Notes under the pieces: model-generated
What the model saw: the letters and a program-made list of their open reading frames with translations, nothing else
The model's database searches: none
What the model was told of the DNA's origin: nothing
Translations under genes and position numbers: made by a program
Assembly: GCA_003166865.1 (NCBI GenBank)
Contig: PMUP01000055.1
Location: 1 to 64,000 of the forward strand
Length of the DNA: 64,000 nt
Reading direction: 5' to 3'
DNA from: Bryobacterales bacterium
GTDB lineage: Bacteria > Acidobacteriota > Terriglobia > Bryobacterales > Bryobacteraceae
In this document: piece by piece, positions 26,898 through 35,574 of the stretch
How positions within the stretch are numbered: position 1 is the stretch's first letter
Layout: each line of letters starts with the position of its first letter

Positions 26898-27560
26898 TTA
26901 GCGGCCGTTGCTTTCGAGCGGGGCTACCATGCCAGATAGAGGCTCGACACCGGCCAACTCGCGGCCATGGACGGCCAAGGCCAGCCGGTCTTTCAGCCCA
27001 GTCTTCTCAAAGATATGCATCAAGTGAACCTTGACTGTTCCCGGTGTAATATGCAGATTCTCCGCAATTTGCTTATTCCTAAGACCCCTGCAGATCAGCC
27101 GCACAACTTCTTTCTCCCGAGGCGTCAGCCGCGACGCTTCCTTGCGCTGCAGGAACTCGGTGACTTGCTCGGATTGCTGCATCCAGATCTGACCCGATGC
27201 CACTTCCCGGATGCATTCGAGCAGCGTGGGTATTGGCAAGGTCTTCTTCAGGATGCCTCGCGCGCCGATCTGCAAGGCTCGAAAGGCGTCCATCTCGGGA
27301 AGGTCCACCACCCACAGCACGCTGTGAACCGGCGCGCCGGCTTTGAGATTCCCAACCAACCGAAGCGCTGCTGTCAGTCCGGCGCTCCCATCAATGAGCA
27401 CGACATCGGGGCGAACGCGCTGAATGGCCTCGAGCGCGTCACTCGCCTTGGGCGCCCAACCGGAGAAAACGAGATCGTCGCAATCGGCCAGCACCTTCTG
27501 CAGGCCTTCGACGACGATAGGTTGTGATTCGCAGGCAAATACAGAAATACTACTCAACAA
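26898..27560 (-). CDS. NarL/LuxR-type response regulator
   Basis: The 220-residue protein has a receiver-like domain (about 1-120) with VVLIDGSAG at the phosphoacceptor Asp and ILKKTLPIP with the conserved Lys. The acidic pair at the N-terminus is reduced to a single Glu (ACESQP), so phosphorylation may be weak. A linker leads to the LuxR helix-turn-helix (LTPREKEVVRLICRGLRNKQIAENL, then GTVKVHLMHIFEKTGL). It is a DNA-binding regulator. No histidine kinase is adjacent, so its input is unknown. Confidence 0.9.
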   Translation of the reverse strand: MLSSISVFACESQPIVVEGLQKVLADCDDLVFSGWAPKASDALEAIQRVRPDVVLIDGSAGLTAALRLVGNLKAGAPVHSVLWVVDLPEMDAFRALQIGARGILKKTLPIPTLLECIREVASGQIWMQQSEQVTEFLQRKEASRLTPREKEVVRLICRGLRNKQIAENLHITPGTVKVHLMHIFEKTGLKDRLALAVHGRELAGVEPLSGMVAPLESNGR

Positions 27561-27867
27561 TCCCTCGCAAGTTCTCTGATCGGCGGCAGAGCATCGCCCA
27601 GATAGGCACTAAGGCAATTACGAGAGATCGCGGCTGTGAGCACTTGAGGAGGTAGTGTCTCCACGGTAGGCACCCATAGGGACATGGTTTCGCGTAAGAG
27701 ATTTCCCCGGCGGAATGTGAGATTTGTAAGTACTGGTACCGCTTTTGGCCCGCGCTGCCAAACACTTGGTCGCAACCGGAACGATTGCTGTATACTGAAC
27801 GAACCTGGGAAGCCAAAATGGAAATCCCGGAAAGAAATCCAAAATGAAAAGTACGGTTGGAGGATTT
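27561..27867. other. Intergenic region with a likely PEP-CTERM promoter
   Basis: No gene is supported here; the minus-strand ORFs have no family features. A TATACT -10 box lies at 27791-27796, and TTGGTC at 27766-27771 could serve as a loose -35 with a long 19-base spacer. The ribosome site GGAGGA (27859-27864) belongs to the PEP-CTERM gene at 27868. A similar TATACT box precedes the other two PEP-CTERM genes. Confidence 0.4.
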
Positions 27868-28467
27868 ATGCAATTTCGACACGCGATGGGCGCCATCCCC
27901 ATCTTATTGACCATTGGCGCGATCTCAGCCATGGCCTCGACTGTTTCCTACACTCTCGATTTCACGGCTTACTCCTCGGGACTAACGCCATCTTCGGGCT
28001 CCTTCGTATACAACACCACGACGGACGAGTTCACGAGCTTCGTGGTGGATTGGGATGGTGCCGTGTACAATATGACAACGGAAGCTAACGCCCCAGCTTC
28101 AGCCGGCCTCGCCCCGGGGGACCCATGTATTACTGCCTCGGGTGCGGCGGCCACCTTCCAGGCTTTCACCACTTGCGACTCGGCAGGCGGCGGGCTGGAA
28201 TGGAACGCCCTGGGGAACAGCGGCGTGGAGGGCTTGTTTGAATTTTTCTACAAGAATGCAGGTGGCTTTGGAGTCCCGATATTTTCCCTCGATACCGGCG
28301 ATTATGTTGATCCGACCGCTGCTGTGGGTTTGGTGTCTTCAACGCTAAGCTCAGGGCCGCCGCCGCCCACAGTGCCCGAGCCTAGCACTATGGGAGTTTC
28401 TGCTCTAGGCTGTGCATTTCTATTCTTCCTTAGATCCCGCCGGTCTACCCGTAAACCGATAGCGTGA
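27868..28467 (+). CDS. PEP-CTERM sorting-domain protein
   Basis: The start at 27868 (MQFRHAMGAIPILLTIG) is chosen because GGAGGA lies 4 bases before it; ATG at 27844 has only a poor site. The 199-residue product has a signal peptide ending near AMAS, a beta-rich body and the C-terminal PPPTVPEPSTMG, hydrophobic helix and RSRRS tail of PEP-CTERM. Such proteins are cleaved by an exosortase and move to the surface or matrix; no exosortase gene is in this window. It shares the linker SSGPPPPT(V/I)PEPS with the PEP-CTERM protein at 32675-33463. Confidence 0.9.
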   Translation: MQFRHAMGAIPILLTIGAISAMASTVSYTLDFTAYSSGLTPSSGSFVYNTTTDEFTSFVVDWDGAVYNMTTEANAPASAGLAPGDPCITASGAAATFQAFTTCDSAGGGLEWNALGNSGVEGLFEFFYKNAGGFGVPIFSLDTGDYVDPTAAVGLVSSTLSSGPPPPTVPEPSTMGVSALGCAFLFFLRSRRSTRKPIA

Positions 28468-28640
28468 TCACAGATCGAGCCGTGACCTGGCTTCCCCCGG
28501 TGCGGCTCGACTTTGCCCTTGTCCTCGGTGTACGGTTTGCGGGCTTCCCCGCTTCCACACGATCCGCCTGGAGGCGCAATTCGAGATTGCCATTTCCAGT
28601 AGCCGCGTGTGGCCGGCTTGCTACAATGAGGCAGTAATGC

Positions 28641-29519
28641 ATGGCGCGCTTCCTGCCATTGCCGCTCCCGGACTTGCCGCCGCTCACCCTCACCGCGGCG
28701 ATTGACATCGTCATTGTCGCGGCCCTCATCTATCAATTTCTGCTGATTATCCGCGGCCGCCGCGCGGTCCACGTCCTTATGGGACTGGGCGTTCTGGCCC
28801 TGATTTACGCCGTCGCGGTCTGGGCCAAGCTCGACCTGCTGCGTACCATTTTGGCGACGCTGGCGCCCTACACACCCATCGCGTTGATCGTAATGTTTCA
28901 AGCCGAACTGCGGCGGGCATTGGCGCGGCTCGGCCGCCGTCCCTTTCTGGGTGTCAGCCAGATCGAGCGCCGCGAGCTGAGCCAGGAAGTGGTGCTGGCC
29001 GTCGGCCGGATGTCGCTGAATAAGACCGGCGCTCTGATTGTCCTGGAGCGCAAAATCGGCCTGAGAACATTTGTCGAGAGCGGCGTGAACCTGGACGCGT
29101 CAGTTTCGCGTGACCTGCTGTGCTCCATTTTTCATCCGGGTGGGGCGCTGCACGATGGCGCCGTCATCATCCAGGGCGACCGCATCACCGCCGCCGCTTG
29201 CTTCTTGCCGTTGTCCACCAATCCTCTGCGGGTCTCTGAACTCGGCACACGCCACCGCGCCGCGCTCGGCATCAGCGAGGAGTCGGATTGCATCGCTGTC
29301 GTGGTGTCGGAAGAAACCGGCAAGGTATCGCTCGCGGCGTTTGGCGAAATCGAAATCGATGTTTCACTCGAACGCGTGGAGCAGCTGCTGTCCGACCGCG
29401 TGGATCATCGCGACAAGCGCAGCGTGGCTGCCCCACTGAGGCATCCCGCGCCAGCGCACCAACCGACCTCAGTCCAACACTCCAGCCCAGTGCAACACTC
29501 CGGTTTGGACCAGCCATGA
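28641..29519 (+). CDS. cdaA: Diadenylate cyclase CdaA
   Basis: The 292-residue protein has three N-terminal membrane helices (about 20-90) and a DisA_N cyclase domain with both catalytic signatures, DGA at 172-174 (GALHDGAVII) and RHR at 204-206 (GTRHRAALGIS). It makes cyclic di-AMP from two ATP at the membrane. The stop overlaps the cdaR start (ATGA), and cdaR overlaps glmM, giving the well-known cdaA-cdaR-glmM unit that links c-di-AMP to wall precursor supply. A C-terminal tail rich in His, Gln and Ser is not part of the cyclase fold. Confidence 0.96.
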   Translation: MARFLPLPLPDLPPLTLTAAIDIVIVAALIYQFLLIIRGRRAVHVLMGLGVLALIYAVAVWAKLDLLRTILATLAPYTPIALIVMFQAELRRALARLGRRPFLGVSQIERRELSQEVVLAVGRMSLNKTGALIVLERKIGLRTFVESGVNLDASVSRDLLCSIFHPGGALHDGAVIIQGDRITAAACFLPLSTNPLRVSELGTRHRAALGISEESDCIAVVVSEETGKVSLAAFGEIEIDVSLERVEQLLSDRVDHRDKRSVAAPLRHPAPAHQPTSVQHSSPVQHSGLDQP

Positions 29520-30178
29520 GACAACTGCTCACCCAAAACCTGGGCTGGAAATTGTTGTCGTTATTGTTAGCCGTGATGCTGTGGCTGGCCATTGCGCGCG
29601 AACCCGAAGTGGCCGCCTCGCTCTCGGTCCCGGTCGAGTTCAAAAACATGCGGGACGACCTGGATATCAGCGGTAACTTGCCCGACCGGGTAATTCTCGA
29701 GGTGCGGGGCCCATCCGGACGGCTCTCGCGCGATAACCTCTCCACGGTGGCCGCGGTGCTGGACCTTTCTGACGCCCAGCCAGGCGAGCGCACCTACAAC
29801 ATCCGCGGCCGCAATCTCAACCTGCCTTCCGGAGTGGTCTTTTATCGCGCCGTTCCTTCTCAACTCACGCTGCGTTTCGACCAGCTCGCCTTCAAGAACG
29901 AACCCGTGCAGCCCGTCTTCGTGAACCGGCCCGCCAGCTATCGCATCGCGAGCCAGCAGTTCAGTCCGACGCAAGTACGAATTCGGGGCTCCGAGGATCG
30001 TGTGCAAGCCATTAATCAGATCAAAACGGATCCAATGGACTTGAGTGGCGTAGCCGGAGAGCAAGTCTTTCACACGCATCTCAATGTCGGTGATGCCCAA
30101 GTAAGGTTAGTCGACACTTCGTCCGATATAACGGTACGAGTGAAACTTGAAAAGATCTTGACCGGCGGCGCCCGCTAG
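29516..30178 (+). CDS. cdaR: CdaA regulatory protein CdaR (YbbR-domain)
   Basis: The true start is ATG at 29516 (MRQLLTQNLGWKLLSLLLAV), overlapping the cdaA stop; the longer ORF starts inside cdaA. The 220-residue product has one N-terminal membrane helix (LLSLLLAVMLWLAIA) and YbbR-type repeats outside (SVPVEFKNM, PDRVILEVRGPSGRLSR, VFVNRPASYRIASQQFSPTQVRIRGSEDRV). CdaR binds and tunes CdaA in other bacteria. Most Firmicute homologues have four YbbR repeats; this one has room for two, typical of shorter forms. Confidence 0.93.
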   Translation: MRQLLTQNLGWKLLSLLLAVMLWLAIAREPEVAASLSVPVEFKNMRDDLDISGNLPDRVILEVRGPSGRLSRDNLSTVAAVLDLSDAQPGERTYNIRGRNLNLPSGVVFYRAVPSQLTLRFDQLAFKNEPVQPVFVNRPASYRIASQQFSPTQVRIRGSEDRVQAINQIKTDPMDLSGVAGEQVFHTHLNVGDAQVRLVDTSSDITVRVKLEKILTGGAR

Positions 30179-31527
30179 TGGCGCGTGCGCTATTTGGAAC
30201 CGACGGAATTCGCGGCGTGGCGGGCGTGGCTCCATTGGACCCGAAGACCGCGCAGGCCGTGGGCGCCGCGCTGGGTCATTGGGTCGTTGATTCCGAGCGA
30301 CAGCATCGAGAGGTCGTCATTGGAATGGACACGCGCGAATCGGGCCCGTGGCTCGCCGCCGAGGTTGCGAGCGGCATCGCGTCGCGTGGCGTGAAGGTTG
30401 AATTCGCGGGCGTCACCACCACTCCCGGCGTCGCGTACCTCGCTAAGAACGGACCCTTCGCCGCCGGAGTGATGATCTCGGCCTCGCACAATCCATTCCG
30501 GGACAACGGCATCAAACTGATCGGTCACGCCGGATACAAGCTCCCTGACGAACAGGAAGAGCGGCTGGAGAGGGAAATCTTTCGGCTGCTCGAAGAGGGT
30601 TTGGATCTGCCGCCGGTCCGGCTTCGAGTGAACGCGGGCCTGGATTGCAGCTATATCGATCACCTGGCGGCAACGCTGCCCGACGGTCTGGATGGATTGA
30701 GCCTGGTGGTGGATTGCGCCAACGGCTCAGCGTCGTCGCTAGCTCATGAGCTTTTTCGGGGGCTGGGCGCGCGCGTGCATACGGTCCATTGCGCCCCCGA
30801 CGGCCGCAACATCAATCTGAACTGCGGATCGCTGCACCTGGAAGCTCTGCAGGCGGCGGTGCTCGAACAGAATGCGGACGCCGGTGTCGCCTTCGATGGC
30901 GATGCCGATCGTGCGTTGTTCGTCGCGCGCTCCGGGAAAATCATCGACGGCGACGCGGTGTTGTTTGTGACGGCGCTCCACTTGAAGGTGCCCACCGTGA
31001 TCGCCACTGTAATGTCCAACCTGGGCCTGGAACTGGCGTTGCGTGCGCATGGAATCGGCCTGGTGCGGACGCCGGTCGGCGACAAGTACGTGCTAGAGGA
31101 AATGCTGCGCCGGGGCGCGGTTCTGGGAGGCGAGCAGTCCGGCCACATCATCTTTCATCAGTACGCAACCGCGGGCGACGGAATGCTCACCGCCCTGCGA
31201 GTTTTCGAAGTCATGCGGGAGACCGGCGCCGGTCTGGATGAGTTAACGGCCGAGCTGCAGGTCTATCCCCAGCGCCTGGTGAACGTCCGCGTGCGGCAGC
31301 GCAAGCCTCTCGAAGACCTGCCGGGGGTGGTGGCCGAGATTCGCGCCGCCGAAAAATCCTTTGGCGATGCCGGCCGCGTATTAGTCCGATTCTCGGGTAC
31401 CGAGCCGCTGGCCCGGGTGATGGTGGAGGGTCCGGAATTGGACCAGGTGGAGCACTTCGCCCAGCGGATCGCGGAGCGGATTCGAGCCGAACTCGGCGGC
31501 GGCGATCCAGATCAAGTCACTCATTAG
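30178..31527 (+). CDS. glmM: Phosphoglucosamine mutase
   Basis: The 449-residue protein starts with GTG at 30178, sharing a base with the cdaR stop (TAGTG). It shows the phosphoserine loop ISASHNP with Ser103, the metal loop DGDADR (240-245), the sugar-binding GGEQSGHIIF and the phosphate-binding RFSGTEPLARVMVEG. It converts glucosamine-6-phosphate to glucosamine-1-phosphate on the way to UDP-GlcNAc, the MurA substrate. In other bacteria GlmM also binds and inhibits CdaA. Confidence 0.97.
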   Translation: MARALFGTDGIRGVAGVAPLDPKTAQAVGAALGHWVVDSERQHREVVIGMDTRESGPWLAAEVASGIASRGVKVEFAGVTTTPGVAYLAKNGPFAAGVMISASHNPFRDNGIKLIGHAGYKLPDEQEERLEREIFRLLEEGLDLPPVRLRVNAGLDCSYIDHLAATLPDGLDGLSLVVDCANGSASSLAHELFRGLGARVHTVHCAPDGRNINLNCGSLHLEALQAAVLEQNADAGVAFDGDADRALFVARSGKIIDGDAVLFVTALHLKVPTVIATVMSNLGLELALRAHGIGLVRTPVGDKYVLEEMLRRGAVLGGEQSGHIIFHQYATAGDGMLTALRVFEVMRETGAGLDELTAELQVYPQRLVNVRVRQRKPLEDLPGVVAEIRAAEKSFGDAGRVLVRFSGTEPLARVMVEGPELDQVEHFAQRIAERIRAELGGGDPDQVTH

Positions 31528-31601
31528 ATCGTCAACCTTAAATTGCTGAAAGCAAGACCCTAGCGAGATGGGCCATCCAAAAAAGTCTCGCTTATCCTGA
31601 C

Positions 31602-31795
31602 GACCTCTGTTATGATGGCCACGGGAGCGTAACTGCTCAGTTCGGGAATCGGTTTTCTTAAATTGATCCGACAGTCAATTGTCTAGGGGTCCGACTCGGT
31701 TTACGCGTTGGTGTGCAAGCTCCGGCGGCCTAAAAACTGTCATTGGAGAAGCCTAAAGACGCTCGGGGGGCTCCGCCCTGCAGAGATTCGGGGTC
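31602..31795 (+). ncRNA. ssrS: 6S RNA candidate
   Basis: The gap between glmM and ymdB folds into one long interrupted hairpin of about 194 bases. GACC/GGTC (31602-31605, 31792-31795), TCTG/CAGA (31606-31609, 31781-31784), GGC/GCC (31617-31619, 31775-31777) and GAGCG/CGCTC (31625-31629, 31760-31764) form the closing stem. An open central region and an inner arm follow (GGTTTTCT with AGAAGCC; ATTGA with TCAAT). Size and layout match 6S RNA, which binds RNA polymerase with its central bubble. The fold is seen by eye; strand and identity are inferred. Confidence 0.5.
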
Positions 31796-31859
31796 AAGGA
31801 CGGAAGCCGGTTCCGCTGGTGCGTTGCGCTCCTTTTCTTTTTCCACCCCTTCAGATCTC

Positions 31860-32636
31860 ATGAACATCTTATTCATCGGCGATATCTTTGCGTCGCCCGG
31901 CCGCGTTCTGGTAGCTCGTTACCTGCAGGAAATCATTTCGGCCGAGAAAATCCAACTCGCGATCGCCAACGCGGAGAACTCGGCTGGCGGATTTGGCGTC
32001 ACGCCGTCCATCGCCGAGGAGCTGTTTTCGCTGGGTGTCGATGTCCTGACTTCGGGCAATCATATTTGGGACAAGAAAGAGATCTTCGATTATCTTCCGC
32101 ACACGCCGCGGCTGCTGCGTCCCGCCAACTATCCGGCCGATCTTCCCGGAAGCGGCTTGCTGGTGACCAAGGCGCGGAATGGTGTGCCGGTGGCTGTGAT
32201 CGATTTGCAGGGCCGCGTGCACCTGCCCGCCATTGACGATCCGTTCCGAACGGCCGATTGCATTCTCAAATCTCTCGACCCTGGGGTGAAGGTCCGCTTC
32301 GTCGATTTCCATGCCGAGCTTACCAGCGAGAAGATGGCCATGGGCTGGTATCTCGACGGCCGGGTTTCAGCCATGGTGGGCACGCACACGCACATCCCGA
32401 CCGCCGATGAGCGCATCTTGCCGGGCGGGACTGCGTATCAGACCGATGTCGGTATGACCGGTCCGTACGATTCGGTGATTGGTTCCGAGAAGAGCCTGGC
32501 GATCCGCCGGTTTCTCACCGGTATGCCGATCCGGCTCGATAACGCCAAAGGCGGCGCGGAACTGCACGCGACCATCGTTACCGTGGACCCGGAGACCGGA
32601 CACGCCACCGCGATCCGCCGCTACACCCGCGAGTGA
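31860..32636 (+). CDS. ymdB: YmdB-family metallophosphoesterase
   Basis: The start at 31860 (MNILFIGDIFASPGRVLV) is the family start; the longer ORF from 31743 begins in the RNA region. The 258-residue protein has the metal-binding GDIFASPGR, ANAENSAGGFG, TSGNHIWDKKE and VGTHTHIPTADERIL motifs of the YmdB/TIGR00282 family, which hydrolyse 2',3'-cyclic nucleotides. In Bacillus YmdB influences biofilm choice and mRNA turnover. It lies next to the c-di-AMP operon and a 6S-like RNA, so nucleotide signalling may be grouped here. Confidence 0.93.
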   Translation: MNILFIGDIFASPGRVLVARYLQEIISAEKIQLAIANAENSAGGFGVTPSIAEELFSLGVDVLTSGNHIWDKKEIFDYLPHTPRLLRPANYPADLPGSGLLVTKARNGVPVAVIDLQGRVHLPAIDDPFRTADCILKSLDPGVKVRFVDFHAELTSEKMAMGWYLDGRVSAMVGTHTHIPTADERILPGGTAYQTDVGMTGPYDSVIGSEKSLAIRRFLTGMPIRLDNAKGGAELHATIVTVDPETGHATAIRRYTRE

Positions 32637-32674
32637 CTGCGACCGCGCAGATTATGGGCGTTTTGTGTCTGAAC

Positions 32675-33463
32675 TCAATCCGCAGCCGTTCTGGTTGAAG
32701 CGGATTTCATTCTGCGGCGGACTATCGCAACACCCACAAACCCTATTCCCAGGAGCCAAAACATAGAAGGCTCGGGAATTGTGGGAGGGGGAGGACCACT
32801 TGAGATTGCCGTCCCGTCGATTTCAAATGCGCTTTCAGCCTCGTTAGTGAACCAAGGCCCACTGTTGCCAGCATTTATAGGATCGTATAGCGCTCCAGGC
32901 CCGATTGAGGCCGCCCAACCTAAGTCCCACTCCACCGCAGAAGTAGTCGACGCGGCGGTCACAACCAGCCAGTATTCATCTCCGCTGGTCAGGGTCACTG
33001 CTGGCCCGGACGCGTCCAGAGTGATGGTAGTCTGGGCAATCGGATAAACCTGTTGCGTTGTGCCCACCACGTTCAGCCAACTTTCAAGTACCGACCCTGG
33101 AGCAGCGCCACTGCTACTCATCAGGTAGACGTCGGCATCCCCGTCGCCAACAGTAATCAACGGCAAGCTGACGTCGTTAAACGTGAAATTGCCCGTCGGT
33201 ACAAACGCTCCAGCGAGCGACTCAGTGTCCAAAGAATCAGTTGGCTGATATGTTTGCGCCGTGCCTCCCACCACCTCTGCGCCGTTGATACCGTTAGCGC
33301 CCAAACAGAGGGAACTGCCCCCGCAAACACTCGGGCCGTAATCGGTAAAGACAACAGTAGCTCGCGCCGGGGTTGTGAGCACAACACCCAGCAAAATGGC
33401 TGACAAAGACGCAAAAACGAGCCGCGTCTGGTTCGCCGGTACAGAAATCCGTGGCTTCTTCAA
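32675..33463 (-). CDS. PEP-CTERM sorting-domain protein
   Basis: The 262-residue protein starts with TTG at 33463, supported by a perfect AGGAGG site 8 bases upstream. It has a signal peptide (SLSAILLGVVLTTPARA) and a beta-rich body with FNDVSLPLITVGDGDADVYLMSSSGAAPG, similar to choice-of-anchor proteins of this phylum. PPPTIPEPSMFW, a hydrophobic helix and RRRMKSAS end it as PEP-CTERM. It is probably exported and sorted by an exosortase encoded elsewhere. It is convergent with ymdB (38 bases between the ends). Confidence 0.9.
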   Translation of the reverse strand: MKKPRISVPANQTRLVFASLSAILLGVVLTTPARATVVFTDYGPSVCGGSSLCLGANGINGAEVVGGTAQTYQPTDSLDTESLAGAFVPTGNFTFNDVSLPLITVGDGDADVYLMSSSGAAPGSVLESWLNVVGTTQQVYPIAQTTITLDASGPAVTLTSGDEYWLVVTAASTTSAVEWDLGWAASIGPGALYDPINAGNSGPWFTNEAESAFEIDGTAISSGPPPPTIPEPSMFWLLGIGFVGVAIVRRRMKSASTRTAAD

Positions 33464-33655
33464 TCGTTTTTCCTCCTTGGTACCCGAACCAGGGTTCTAG
33501 TCCTGGACTCGGCAAGCCGGGATCTCCATTCTGGATTCTCGACGTTTTTAGAGTATACAGCGTTTTCCTCGATTGAGACCGCGTTTTGGGCCGCGCGCAC
33601 TGCAAAATGAGTACTGGGGAGTACTGGTGGATCTACGGGAAGTGGGACGGCTTCG

Positions 33656-34648
33656 TCACGGCCGGATTCCGGCGACGTTCGTCCTGATCCGATAAAGCCC
33701 GGTGCGCGCCGTTACGTAAAGAGTTTTGCCGTCCGCGTCTCCCCATGCGCAGTTGGCCGGAACCTCGGGAAATCCAATCACGCCTAGCAGTTTCCCCTGC
33801 GCCGAAATCACCAGGATGCCGCCGGGGCCGGTGGCCCAGACATTACCCGCCGTATCTACCTTCATGCCATCCGGCACGCCCGGCCCAGTCTCTTTCTCCG
33901 CATCGTAGAAGATGCGCCCGTTCCCGAGCGTGCCATCCTTCTTGACGTCATACACGCTCCAGGTCTTGCCGGCGGAATTGGCTATATAAAGCTCTTTCTC
34001 GTTTGGCGAAAAGGCCAGCCCGTTCGGCAGCGCGATGTCTTTTGTCATCACGTCGAACTTGCCTGGCGCGGTGATCCGAAACACTCCGTTGAAATCCAGT
34101 TCTCGCAATGGATTCTTCGCCGCGTCCGCCAACCCCTGCCCGGGGCGCAACAATCCGAACGGAGGATCGGTGAAGTAGATCTCCCCGGTCTTCTTCACCA
34201 CCAGGTCGTTCGGGCTGTTCAATCGCTTGCCTTGGTAACGCTCGGCGAGAACCGTCATCGCTCCGTCCTGCTCGATGCGCGATACTCGGCGGTTGCCATG
34301 TTCGGCGGCGACGATGTGGCCCTGCTTGTCGAGCGTGAGGCCGTTGGTTCCAACCTGCGCGCCATCCGGATATTCGCCTTCGAAAATCCGCGCGCGGAAG
34401 ACGCTTGCGCCGCCGGAGGGCGACCACGTCATGATCGCGTTGCCGGGAATGTCGCTGAATACCAAATAGCCGCTGCGATTCCAAACCGGTCCTTCCACGA
34501 ACCGAAATCCTCCGGCTACTTTCTCGACCTTGGCTCCCGGCGAAAGCAGCTTATCGAGAGCGGGATCGACGCGGCGAATGGTTGGCTCGACCGCGGGCTG
34601 AGCGAATAGCACGGAGGCCGACAAGACAACGGTGACGAATGACTTCAT
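33656..34648 (-). CDS. SMP-30/gluconolactonase-like exported hydrolase
   Basis: The start is ATG at 34648 (MKSFVTVVLSASVLFAQ), which gives a signal peptide and overlaps the stop of the upstream gene by 4 bases; the longer ORF begins within that gene. The 330-residue product is a six-bladed SMP-30-type propeller with KVAGGFRFVEGPVWNRSGYLVFSDIPGN, LNSPNDLVVKKTGEIYFTDPPFG, FSPNEKELYIANS and PGVPDGMKVDTAGNVWATGPGG. These are the calcium-site Glu, Asn and Asp segments of the family. It probably opens a sugar or aromatic lactone in the periplasm; the substrate is not known. Confidence 0.9.
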   Translation of the reverse strand: MKSFVTVVLSASVLFAQPAVEPTIRRVDPALDKLLSPGAKVEKVAGGFRFVEGPVWNRSGYLVFSDIPGNAIMTWSPSGGASVFRARIFEGEYPDGAQVGTNGLTLDKQGHIVAAEHGNRRVSRIEQDGAMTVLAERYQGKRLNSPNDLVVKKTGEIYFTDPPFGLLRPGQGLADAAKNPLRELDFNGVFRITAPGKFDVMTKDIALPNGLAFSPNEKELYIANSAGKTWSVYDVKKDGTLGNGRIFYDAEKETGPGVPDGMKVDTAGNVWATGPGGILVISAQGKLLGVIGFPEVPANCAWGDADGKTLYVTARTGLYRIRTNVAGIRP

Positions 34649-35574
34649 GCAGCCAATTCTACATGCCCGCGCCAGGCCGCGCCCTCGAGCGCCGGCTCGA
34701 ACGCCTCCGGGTGCAGGATCTCGGCCAGGATTTGCAATGACTCGACGATCCGCGGGCCCGGGCGGTTGAAGTATTGATTGCCGTCGGCCAAGTAAACCTG
34801 GCCCGTTTGCACGGCGCGCAGCTTGGGCCACTCCGGTCTACGGTCAAGCCAATACATTTCCGCGCAAGTGCGGGCGAGGTCAAAACCGCAGGGCATGCTC
34901 ACAATAACGTCAGGGTCGGCTTCCACCAGTTGCTGCCAGGTCATCCAGGGCGAATGGGCGCCAGCCTGGCCGAACAGGTTCACCGCGCCGGCCATCTCCA
35001 CCAGCTCGGGAACCCAGTTGCCCGCGGCCATCAACGGCTCATGCCATTCGATGCAGGCGACGCGCGGCCGGCGAGGCGAGTGGCAGGCGCGCGCCGAAAT
35101 CTCACCCATCGTACCTTGCAGCGCTTCGAGCGCTTGCTCGCCACGTTCCGGGACTCCGCATGAAACGGCCACGCGCTGGATGTCCGACCAGATGTCAGCC
35201 AGGGCATTCGGCTCAAGCGCGACCAGCTTCGGCCGGCTGGTCACCCATCCGGTGAGCGCGCGCTCCACATCCTCCAGGCTAACCGCGCAAACCCGGCACT
35301 GCGTTTGTGTGATGACGTGCGTCGGCTGCAATTCGTCCAGCACTTCGCGCGAGACTTCGTAGACCGAGAGCGCGTCGGCCACTCGCTGCTTGACGCGCTG
35401 GTCGATTTCGGCGCTGGAGCCATCGGTGGGGAAAGCTGGCGATGTACAGATCGGCAGCGCCAGGATCTCCGCCGGGAAATCGCATTCGTGCGAGCGGCCC
35501 ACTTGATGGCGAGTCAGGCCCAGGGTGGAAAGGATTTCGCTGGCACTGGCAATGAGCGAGACGATCCGGAGCAT
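34645..35574 (-). CDS. BtuF-like cobalamin/siderophore-binding protein without signal peptide
   Basis: The 309-residue protein has the periplasmic binding protein fold for B12/iron chelates: MLRIVSLIASASEILSTLGL, VGRSHECDFP, ADPDVIVSMPCGFDL, then NQYFNRPGPRIVESLQILAEIL. The N-terminus goes straight into the first strand, so there is no signal peptide or lipobox, although the family is usually periplasmic. It overlaps the SMP-30 gene by 4 bases (ATGA). No permease or ATPase genes lie beside it. A cytosolic corrinoid-handling role, as proposed for similar leaderless COG0614 proteins, is possible. Confidence 0.82.
   Translation of the reverse strand: MLRIVSLIASASEILSTLGLTRHQVGRSHECDFPAEILALPICTSPAFPTDGSSAEIDQRVKQRVADALSVYEVSREVLDELQPTHVITQTQCRVCAVSLEDVERALTGWVTSRPKLVALEPNALADIWSDIQRVAVSCGVPERGEQALEALQGTMGEISARACHSPRRPRVACIEWHEPLMAAGNWVPELVEMAGAVNLFGQAGAHSPWMTWQQLVEADPDVIVSMPCGFDLARTCAEMYWLDRRPEWPKLRAVQTGQVYLADGNQYFNRPGPRIVESLQILAEILHPEAFEPALEGAAWRGHVELAA

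Noticed and set aside
27746-27760. Sigma-54 promoter upstream of the first PEP-CTERM gene
   Set aside because: TTGGCCCGCGCTGCC resembles the -24/-12 boxes, but the GG to GC distance is two bases too short.
27550-27932. Minus-strand ORFs before the first PEP-CTERM gene
   Set aside because: Three overlapping frames have no ribosome sites and no recognisable protein character.
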